A stretch of DNA of 39,401 nt from Stutzerimonas stutzeri (lineage in GTDB: Bacteria; Pseudomonadota; Gammaproteobacteria; Pseudomonadales; Pseudomonadaceae), in the NCBI RefSeq assembly GCF_024448935.1, contig NZ_JAMOIE010000045.1, positions 1 through 39,401 of the forward strand, read 5' to 3'. Below the pieces are notes generated by a model. It made no database searches, was not told the DNA's origin, and was given only the letters and a program-made list of their open reading frames with translations. How positions within the stretch are numbered: position 1 is the first letter of the stretch; every line of letters starts with the position of its first letter. The position numbers were made by a program, and so were the translations under genes. Positions 34,240-39,401 of this stretch are shown one piece after another.

Positions 34240-34425
34240 GGGCGATCGGGCATCCTGCCGGGCATGGCCGCAGCCTGCTTCGGCATCTTCGCCGCCATCC
34301 ACCTGGGCGTGGCGCCGAAGATCTTCTGGATGGGTCCCAACACGGTCATCGGCGGCGGGCTCTTCGGCATCGGCATCGTCCTTGCGGGCGGCTGCGAAGC
34401 CGGTTGGATGTTCCGCGCAATTGAA
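34240..34425 (+). pseudogene. YeeE/YedE-family transporter fragment
   Basis: A 62-codon stretch reads like the middle of a YeeE/YedE (DUF395-type) membrane protein: ILPGMAAACFGIFAAIHLGV, then WMGPNTVIGGGLFGIGIVLA and GGCEAGWMFRAIE. The conserved GGC cysteine, involved in sulfur handling in the family, is kept. Both sides are lost: upstream frames run into REP DNA and downstream into unrelated residues. It is a remnant, not a working transporter. Confidence 0.65.
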
Positions 34426-34526
34426 GCGGCGTCCGTCACCCTGACCAAAAGCACACCCATTGACACCCATTTCGCCGCGATGCGACCCGCCGTGCGGCGA
34501 ATACTGACCCTTAGCCCCGCATGATG

Positions 34527-34576
34527 TGCGGAGAATAACTTGCGAATGCGGAGATTGCGGTTCATAACCTCCGCAT
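34527..34576. promoter_or_regulatory. Operator-like repeats and promoter at the Fic start
   Basis: TGCGGAG (34527-34533) and ATGCGGAG (34546-34553) are followed by the inverse CTCCGCAT (34569-34576), which contains the ATG. A -35-like TTGCGA (34541-34546) and -10-like CATAAC (34563-34568) with a 17-bp spacer would start transcription at about the ATG itself. No Shine-Dalgarno is visible. Autorepression and a leaderless message are inferred. Confidence 0.4.
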
Positions 34577-35777
34577 GAATAGCGGCGATTACAACTATAT
34601 CTGGCAGTCCAATGACTGGCCGAACTGGCACTTCGACCTGGCGGCACTGGCTGGGCCTATGGCCGAAGCCAGTCGCGCCCAAGGGTTGCTGATGGGCCGT
34701 CTGGCCGACGTGGGGATGGCCCTGCGCGATCAGGCGAGCCTGGCGGCACTGACCGAGGACGTGGTCAAGACCAGCGAGATCGAGGGCGAGCAGCTCAACG
34801 TCGAATCCGTGCGCTCTTCCATCGCCCGCAGGCTGGGCGTGGACATCGGCGCGCTTGCGCCGGTCGATCGGCACGTCGAGGGCGTGGTCGAGATGGTGCT
34901 GGATGCCACGGCCAACTGCCAGGCACCGGTAACACGGGAGCGGTTGTTCGGCTGGCATGCCGCACTGTTTCCCACCGGCTACTCCGGACTCTCCAAAATC
35001 AAGGTCGGCGCCTGGCGTGACGATGCCAGCGGACCGATGCAGGTGGTGTCCGGACCCATCGGCCGCCAGCGTGTGCATTTCGAAGCACCGCCCGCTGATC
35101 GCCTTGAGGCCGAAACCAGCCGCCTCCTCGACTGGGTGAATGGCGCGTCGAACGAGCCGCCACTGCTCAAGGCCGGCCTCGGCCATCTGTGGTTCGTCAC
35201 TCTGCACCCGTTCGACGATGGCAATGGCCGTATCGCCCGCGCCATCGGTGACCTGCTGCTGGCACGCGCCGACGGCAGCCCGCAACGCTTTTACAGTTTG
35301 TCCGCGCAGATCCAGCGCGAACGCAAGGCCTACTACGACATCCTGGAGCAGACCCAGAGAAATTTGCCGGGAGCAAATTTTCGCACCAGCCCCGCAGGGT
35401 GCAGGCACAGGGATGTGCCTGACAAACCGTCGCTGGACGTCACCGAGTGGCTCGCCTGGTTCCTCGACACGCTCCATCGCGCTGTCGACCAGGCGCAGCA
35501 CACACTCGACGCCGTGCTGGCCAAGACGCGGTTCTGGCAGCGCTGGGCGACCACGCCGCTGAACGAGCGGCAGGTGAAGTTGCTGAACAAGCTGCTCGAC
35601 GGCTTCGAAGGCAAGCTCACCAGCAGCAAGTGGGCGGCCATCGCCAAGTGCTCGCCGGACACGGCCCTGCGCGACATCAACGATCTGCTTGCGCGGGGTG
35701 TCTTGCGGAAATCGGATGCGGGCGGGCGTAGCACAAGCTATGTATTGGATGATGCCCCAATGGGGGAGCGCCCATGA
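34575..35777 (+). CDS. Fic-domain protein (AMPylase-type) with in-frame insert
   Basis: 400 aa. Fic enzymes transfer AMP or other groups to target hydroxyls. The catalytic core HPFDDGNGRIAR is complete (residues 211-222). The inhibitory motif [S/T]xxxE[G/N] is present near the N-terminus as TSEIEG (66-71), so activity is probably autoinhibited (class II layout). The C-terminal 60 residues form a winged-helix domain (SKWAAIAKCSPDTALRDINDLLARGV). Residues about 263-286 (NLPGANFRTSPAGCRHRDV...) look like an insert from a DNA hairpin cluster. It is convergent with a second Fic gene. Possible self-regulating toxin or signalling protein. Confidence 0.92.
   Translation: MNSGDYNYIWQSNDWPNWHFDLAALAGPMAEASRAQGLLMGRLADVGMALRDQASLAALTEDVVKTSEIEGEQLNVESVRSSIARRLGVDIGALAPVDRHVEGVVEMVLDATANCQAPVTRERLFGWHAALFPTGYSGLSKIKVGAWRDDASGPMQVVSGPIGRQRVHFEAPPADRLEAETSRLLDWVNGASNEPPLLKAGLGHLWFVTLHPFDDGNGRIARAIGDLLLARADGSPQRFYSLSAQIQRERKAYYDILEQTQRNLPGANFRTSPAGCRHRDVPDKPSLDVTEWLAWFLDTLHRAVDQAQHTLDAVLAKTRFWQRWATTPLNERQVKLLNKLLDGFEGKLTSSKWAAIAKCSPDTALRDINDLLARGVLRKSDAGGRSTSYVLDDAPMGERP
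35360..35421. repeat. Three-hairpin element inserted in the Fic coding frame
   Basis: Three stems follow each other: AAATTTGC/GCAAATTT (35360-35380), GCACC/GGTGC (35383-35402) and CAGGCAC/GTGCCTG (35402-35421). They coincide with the residues that interrupt the Fic protein between QTQ and LDVTEWL. The insert keeps the reading frame. Confidence 0.6.
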
Positions 35778-35847
35778 AAAAGGACGTCAACGACGATGAG
35801 ACTGCCACCTTCAGCTCATCCGAGAAGCTCATTCTGGATCCAGTTCC

Positions 35848-36897
35848 TCAGCGCAGGCCGTACCAGACTCCACGACCACTGCCGTGCTGATCAAGCGTGC
35901 CGCGTTCGACCAGTACCCGGAAATGCTGCTTCAGCGTGTTGCGGCTGGCCCCGGTCAGCTTGATGGCCTCGCCGATGGTGACGCGACCATGCGCGCGGGC
36001 GAACTCGACGATCTGCAGCTGCAGTTCCGGCATGGCCGCCAACACGATCTTCTCGCGCTCGACCTTCTTTTCCAGGCGCCGAACCTGCTCGGCCAGGCAG
36101 CGCAGGAAGAACACCAGCCACGGTTGCCAGTTCGGTGCCTCGGTGCGGATCGTGCCCTGCGTCTGCCGCAAGGCGAGGTAGTAGGCTTCCTTGCTCTGCT
36201 CGACCACGCTCTCCAGCGAGCTGTACGGCACGTAGACATAACCGGCCTGCAAAAGCAGCAGCGTGGTCAACACCCGGGAGAGCCGCCCGTTGCCATCCTG
36301 GAAGGGATGGACTTCCAGAAACACGACGATGCACAAAGCGATGATCAGCAACGGATGCAGACGGGCCGTCTCGCGCTCCTGGTTCACCCAGGCCACCAGC
36401 TCCGTCATCAGGCGGGGCGTGTCGAAGGGTGATGCGGTCTGAAACACGATGCCAATCTGTTTGCCGGTTTCGTCGAAGGCGGCGACGCTGTTCGAGTTGG
36501 TCTTGTAGTTGCCACGATGCCAGGTGTCCTTCTCGCTGTAGCGCAGCAGGATCTGGTGCAACTGTTTGATGTGGTTCTCGGTGAAGGGGATGTCCTGCCA
36601 GTTTGATCCCACCAGGTCCATCAGCTCGGCGTAGCCGGCCACCTCCTGCTCGTCGCGGGTGGCGAAGGACTTGATCTCCAGATTCGACAGCAGTTGCTCC
36701 ACCTCGCGGTCGGACAGCTTGCTGCCCTCGATGCGGGTCGATGAGCCGATGCTCTCGATGGTGGCCACGCGACGCAGGGCCGACAGCTGATCGGGCGCAA
36801 GCGTGCCCAGCGCGCGCCAGGCGCCCTTGAACTCATCGATCCTGGCGATGATGCCCAGGATCTCCGAGGTGATCTGAATGGTGTCGGTTCTCAGCAT
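35848..36897 (-). CDS. Fic-domain protein, second copy, convergent
   Basis: 349 aa. The Fic core HPFQDGNGRLSR is intact (residues 197-208). The inhibitory motif STRIEG is at residues 53-58. The C-terminal region (VTIGEAIKLTGASRNTLKQHF) is a winged-helix DNA-binding domain, so it may bind its own promoter. Overall identity with the 34575 protein is low, so this is not a recent duplication. The gene is convergent with it, with 70 bp between stops. The start is the ATG at 36895-36897; no Shine-Dalgarno precedes it. Likely role: autoregulated Fic toxin or modifier. Confidence 0.92.
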   Translation of the reverse strand: MLRTDTIQITSEILGIIARIDEFKGAWRALGTLAPDQLSALRRVATIESIGSSTRIEGSKLSDREVEQLLSNLEIKSFATRDEQEVAGYAELMDLVGSNWQDIPFTENHIKQLHQILLRYSEKDTWHRGNYKTNSNSVAAFDETGKQIGIVFQTASPFDTPRLMTELVAWVNQERETARLHPLLIIALCIVVFLEVHPFQDGNGRLSRVLTTLLLLQAGYVYVPYSSLESVVEQSKEAYYLALRQTQGTIRTEAPNWQPWLVFFLRCLAEQVRRLEKKVEREKIVLAAMPELQLQIVEFARAHGRVTIGEAIKLTGASRNTLKQHFRVLVERGTLDQHGSGRGVWYGLR

Positions 36898-36903
36898 GAA
36901 CCA

Positions 36904-36925
36904 ATACTACACCCATTTACACCCA
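36904..36925 (-). promoter_or_regulatory. 10-bp-period direct repeat and -10 at the second Fic start
   Basis: TACACCCA occurs at 36908-36915 and 36918-36925, exactly 10 bp apart, one helical turn. On the minus strand a -10-like TAGTAT (36904-36909) ends 6 bp before the ATG, so transcription could begin at the start codon. The repeat overlaps this -10, as an operator would. Confidence 0.4.
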
Positions 36926-37111
36926 ATTCGAGAATGCATCCATCAAGACGCTCATTAACACCAATTGGCGCAGTTGGGCGTTTGCGGAGGATGACTGACC
37001 TATTCGCTGCAGAAGATGCGGTGAATGGGCTTCTGCAAGGAGATCGCTTGGCTCACGGGCGGAACAGCGCCTTCATGGACGCCTGCCAACTCATTCGGGA
37101 AGGAGACCAGG

Positions 37112-37210
37112 ATGGACGTCGTTCACCTCAACCAAAAGCAACTGGCCGCCCGAAAAAGCCTGCCGGTAGGCCCTTGGGCCGTGGGCGATCAAGCAGGTTT
37201 TTCGCCCTGA
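37112..37210 (+). pseudogene. Truncated HTH-protein remnant
   Basis: The frame begins MDVVHLNQKQLAAR, the usual start of small excisionase-like HTH proteins of mobile DNA (normally continuing W.(V/I)SE..LERWR). After AAR it departs into unrelated residues (KSLPVGPWAVGDQAGFSP) and stops. GGAG lies about 7 bp upstream. A short frame upstream (MTDLFAAEDAVNGLLQGDRL, from 36991) may be a second small remnant. Confidence 0.45.
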
Positions 37211-37254
37211 TTGGTGACCGGAAAGGTTGCTCAACCTCATCTGCTTTCCGGGAC

Positions 37255-37284
37255 GGGTTCAATTCCGGAACGGGAATCGAACCC
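37255..37284. repeat. T-arm-like inverted repeat
   Basis: GGGTTCAATTCC (37255-37266) is inverted, with one mismatch, as GGAATCGAACCC (37273-37284). Both arms look like tRNA T-loops (GGTTCRATTCC). No full tRNA could be folded on either strand. It stands just past the truncated PIN gene and could be a recombination site or tRNA scar. Confidence 0.4.
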
Positions 37285-37291
37285 GCGTCCG

Positions 37292-37453
37292 TCAGATCGC
37301 CACCTTCCACTCGCGCAACTGGCCGACGGTCTGTGTCATGTCCGTCCAACGCGCCCGGTACAGATCGGTCAGCGCCAGGCGCATCAGCAGGTCGCGCAAC
37401 GGTGCCGGGTAGAGCACGCACGCGTCGTAGATGACGGTGAAGTTCGAACTCAT
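37292..37453 (-). pseudogene. Truncated PIN-domain toxin
   Basis: 53 codons. The frame starts MSSNFTVIYDACVLYPAPLR and continues DLLMRLALTDLYRARWTD. This is the N-terminus of a PIN ribonuclease toxin, with the first catalytic aspartate in YDACVLYP. After RARWTD the sequence turns into unrelated residues and stops; the other acidic residues of the active site are missing. It begins 1 bp after its antitoxin gene, the normal order for this pair. The toxin is therefore probably dead. Confidence 0.75.
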
Positions 37454-37918
37454 TCATTCGTATCCCATCTTGAGCGCCTGGGCTTGCTCGGCCAGTGCAT
37501 CGAGGGCCTTGCTGCGCTCAGCATCGATCCGCTCCTTGTACGCGATCACGTCCTGGTAGCGGACGCGACGGTGCGTGCCGATCTTGTGGAACGGGATCTC
37601 GCCGCGCTCCAGCAACTGCACGAGGAACGGTCGCGAAACGTTGAGCACGTCCGCTGCGTCCTGGGTCGTCAGCTCGGCGTGGATCGGGATGATGCTGACC
37701 GCGTTGCCCTCACCGATTTCGGTCAGGACATCTACCAGCAGCCGCAGCGCCGACACCGGGACGCGAACCGGATGGGACGCGCCCTTGTCGTCGAAGATCT
37801 CGATCTGCTGGGTTTCCGCGCGGGTCTGCAAGAAGGCGGACAGCGCCCGGCCGCTCTCGCGGGCAATGGCAACTTCTTCGGCCGTCGGCAACGAATGGGT
37901 GGGAGAGCCTGTGGTCAT
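37454..37918 (-). CDS. Excisionase-type HTH antitoxin of the PIN pair
   Basis: 154 aa. The central part is a MerR/excisionase-like HTH (AELTTQDAADVLNVSRPFLVQLLERGEIPFHKIGTHRRVRYQDVIAYKERI), seen in antitoxins paired with PIN toxins. The N-terminal 75 residues are an accessory domain, and the last 25 a helix. It should bind its own promoter; three TTTCG(G/A)nTAT-like repeats surround the -10 and -35. A GAGGAGG site precedes the ATG at 37916-37918. With the toxin truncated, it is an orphan antitoxin. Confidence 0.8.
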   Translation of the reverse strand: MTTGSPTHSLPTAEEVAIARESGRALSAFLQTRAETQQIEIFDDKGASHPVRVPVSALRLLVDVLTEIGEGNAVSIIPIHAELTTQDAADVLNVSRPFLVQLLERGEIPFHKIGTHRRVRYQDVIAYKERIDAERSKALDALAEQAQALKMGYE

Positions 37919-37957
37919 GGCAGCCTCCTCGGAGCTTCAGACAGCATCATGGGAGGC

Positions 37958-37986
37958 AGTATAGCCGAAACAAACGAATAGTCGAA
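37958..37986 (-). promoter_or_regulatory. Promoter of the PIN antitoxin gene
   Basis: On the minus strand -35 TTCGAC (37981-37986), spacer 17 bp, -10 TATACT (37958-37963), about 40 bp before the ATG. Repeats TTTCGGATAT, TTTCGACTAT and TTTCGGCTAT overlap it and may be antitoxin sites. Confidence 0.6.
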
Positions 37987-38094
37987 ATATCCGAAACGAG
38001 ATGGCCTTGCCTGCCCATCAACAAAGTGGGTGTCCTTTTGTTTGCGCACAAAAAACGAGCTCCGGCGCGGCCGTGCATGAAACGTCAACAGGCC

Positions 38095-38370
38095 CTAGCG
38101 ATCGTCGCGGGTATGCCACAGGCGTAGTAGATAGATGGTGGAATCCGTTATCTCGTAGCGCATCTCGTAATGGCCGACCAGCAACCGCCGCACGTCACGC
38201 GCCTTGAACTCTTCCAACTGCTCGCCGAGACGCGGGTTCGTCAGCAGAGTGGTCGGGGCAGCCGTGAGCTGCTGCACCGTTCGTGCCGCTGCGGGCTGAT
38301 TCACTGGCGCAATGAACTCGTAAAGGCGTGCCAGATCGGATAGGGCCTTGCTCGTCCACTTCAATTCCAT
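38095..38370 (-). CDS. ParE/RelE-family toxin
   Basis: 91 aa. The sequence has the ParE/RelE fold pattern: MELKWTSKALSDLARLYEFI, a middle LTNPRLGEQLEEFKARDVRRLLVGHYEMRYEI and a terminal IYLLRLWHTRDDR, where the HTR..R end is typical of ParE-like toxins that poison gyrase. The start at 38368-38370 overlaps the antitoxin stop by 10 bp, the usual antitoxin-first order. Intact. A gyrase or mRNA target cannot be chosen from sequence alone; ParE is favoured. Confidence 0.88.
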   Translation of the reverse strand: MELKWTSKALSDLARLYEFIAPVNQPAAARTVQQLTAAPTTLLTNPRLGEQLEEFKARDVRRLLVGHYEMRYEITDSTIYLLRLWHTRDDR

Positions 38371-38645
38371 CTGAGTGGCACCGGCAGCGGGGTATCGGTG
38401 TTCAGACTGTCGGCCCAAGCCTGAACGGCCTGATGGTCAATGACATGACCGGCGTCCACATCGGCCAGAGCCTCACGGGTCAGGCGGCTGCGCTCCTCTT
38501 CCTGGTCGAGCCAGGCAGCCAGGGCTTGCTTGACGATCCAGTTCCTGGAGCGTTCCAGACGATCGGCAATTTCATCGACTCGCTCGGCCAGTTCTACAGG
38601 GACGTGGGCGGTAACGGTACGGGTCTTGGAGGTGGTGGCCATCAT
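38361..38645 (-). CDS. RHH (CopG-type) antitoxin
   Basis: 94 aa. The N-terminus MMATTSKTRTVTAHVPVELAERVDEIADRLERSRNWIVKQALA is a ribbon-helix-helix DNA-binding domain; the C-terminal part (about 55-94) should wrap the toxin. GAGGA precedes two consecutive ATGs; the first (38645) is used, the second (38642) is equally possible. It pairs with the toxin gene that overlaps its end. Its probable operator TTAAT-CAT-ATTAA overlaps the promoter. Confidence 0.85.
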   Translation of the reverse strand: MMATTSKTRTVTAHVPVELAERVDEIADRLERSRNWIVKQALAAWLDQEEERSRLTREALADVDAGHVIDHQAVQAWADSLNTDTPLPVPLRWN

Positions 38646-38674
38646 GATTTCCTCTGCTGCAAGGCGATTCAATG

Positions 38675-38704
38675 TTAATCATATTAATTACCAGGAATCG
38701 TCAA
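38675..38704 (-). promoter_or_regulatory. Promoter/operator of the RHH-ParE pair
   Basis: On the minus strand TTGACG (38699-38704) and TATGAT (38678-38683) are 15 bp apart, short but plausible. The perfect dyad TTAAT-CAT-ATTAA (38675-38687) covers the -10, as expected for antitoxin autoregulation. The 128 bp beyond, to 38815, hold no gene. Confidence 0.5.
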
Positions 38705-38815
38705 GCGGCGCTGCCCAGGCTTCTGTGGCCCACCCTTCGCGAACTGAAGCCGGAGCGCCGGCCCGTCGCTCCCGCAGCCCCCTCACCCCTCACAAGCGCG
38801 CAGCGAGCTCACCCA

Positions 38816-38905
38816 TCACTCAACCGTCACGCTCTTGGCCAGGTTGCGGGGCTTGTCCAGATCCGTACCCTTGACCAGCACGACGTGATAGGCCAGCAGT
38901 TGCAG
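38816..38905 (-). other. glmS: glmS 3'-end fragment (attTn7-type target sequence)
   Basis: The last 29 codons read [19 protein letters not shown] then [10 protein letters not shown] and TGA. This is the C-terminus of glucosamine-6-phosphate synthase. The same DNA in bacteria is the binding site of the Tn7 target protein TnsD. The rest of glmS is absent; the frame continues upstream as a reverse transcriptase. No Tn7 end was recognised in the following 150 bp. Confidence 0.85.
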
Positions 38906-39401
38906 CGCCACCAGCCTGAAGGCATCCACGGCGCGCCAGTTGCCCGGCACGCCGAAATAGTTGGTGACGCCTCGAAGAACGGCGTTGAGGTATTTGCCTT
39001 GATCGGCAACCGGGATTGCCCGGTTGTCGAACAGCCATTTCCGCAACTGCTTGAGCTTGACTCGTTGTCGTTTGGCGATGGTGACACGTTTGACCGTGAA
39101 TCTTCCGTCGCTCCGTCGTCGGCTGCACAGGTGAGTGAAGCCCAGGAACATGAAGCTCTCGGGTTTCCCTGCGCCGCGGGCCTTGCGGTTGTTGTGCGCG
39201 AAGCGGCCGAATTCCAGCAGACGCGTCTTGTCGGGATGGAGTTTGAGGCCGAATCGCTCCAGCCGTTGCGCCAGTTCCCGATGGAAACGTGCTGCATCGT
39301 CGCGGTATGGGAAGCAGAGCACGGCGTCGTTCACGTAACGGACAATGTAGCCTTCGCCCCTGGCGTTGTCTCTTCTCCAGCGATCCCTGCCTGCACCAGG
39401 G
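38906..39401 (-). pseudogene. Group II intron reverse transcriptase, 3' part, fused to the glmS tail
   Basis: The frame is open to the window edge. It shows the end of an RT domain and the maturase (X) region: [45 protein letters not shown] and [17 protein letters not shown]. The RT core box YADD reads YVND, so the first catalytic aspartate is replaced. The normal end of the protein and the intron's 3' RNA domains are missing; instead the frame passes into the glmS tail near 38905. This looks like a deletion or recombination product. The N-terminal half lies outside the window. Confidence 0.8.

Noticed and set aside
37255..37340. tRNA gene on either strand
   Set aside because: Only a T-arm-like motif is present. 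No acceptor stem, D-arm or anticodon arm could be paired around it.

Overview
The window is high-GC DNA from a gammaproteobacterium, most likely a Pseudomonas of the stutzeri group (Stutzerimonas). The grounds are the phnCDEFGHIJK order, the speA, sbcDC, cynS and DUF192 proteins, and many Pseudomonas-type palindromic (REP) repeats with cores such as GCGGGCATGGCCCGC. This is inferred from protein and repeat character, not from a marker gene.

Layout. (1) 151-7502, minus strand: a carbon-phosphorus lyase operon phnC-D-E-F-G-H-I-J-K. It has a candidate Pho box and a candidate PhnF operator before phnC, a second operator at the start of phnF, and a terminator-like hairpin between transporter and catalytic genes. 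REP DNA follows phnK, where phnL would be expected. (2) 7693-8980: a secreted DUF192 protein and a broken Nei/Fpg-type DNA glycosylase gene. (3) 9201-13255: a probable catabolic island. A short-chain fatty acid transporter diverges from a four-gene operon (muconolactone-isomerase-like, YciI-like, cyclase family, SDR) across a control region with two pairs of palindromes. (4) 13385-17785: an RluA-type pseudouridine synthase, a TPP-dependent pyruvate-oxidase-like enzyme, a CusF-like copper protein, a histidine kinase remnant and two small proteins, one of 32 residues. (5) 17897-24850: a WYL regulator, 1.2 kb of nested inverted repeats, then sbcD-sbcC. (6) 25116-28604: a PhyH-like dioxygenase, cyanase, a diheme cytochrome c4-like protein, an acyl-CoA thioesterase and PhnA/YjdM. 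(7) 28651-33624: a tandem palindromic repeat block, speA, yciH, a decayed rhuM fragment and a GT4 glycosyltransferase. (8) 33625-39401: a decayed, mobile-looking region. It holds REPs, a YeeE fragment, two tail-to-tail Fic genes, an HTH remnant, a truncated PIN toxin with its antitoxin, a ParE/RHH toxin-antitoxin pair, and a group II intron reverse transcriptase fused in frame to the last 29 codons of glmS.

How the genes work together. The phn genes import phosphonates (PhnCDE) and convert them through PhnGHIJ with PhnK; the Pho box suggests phosphate-starvation control and PhnF adds local repression. The transporter and the divergent operon share one control region and so probably serve one undefined acid-degradation route. 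SbcCD is a DNA-end and hairpin nuclease, and it lies beside some of the most hairpin-rich DNA in the window. The right end looks like a graveyard of toxin, Fic and intron modules at a glmS 3' end, the classic Tn7 target.

Most other long open frames are antisense shadows of these genes or frames through repeats. All calls are from reading the sequence; no database search was run.
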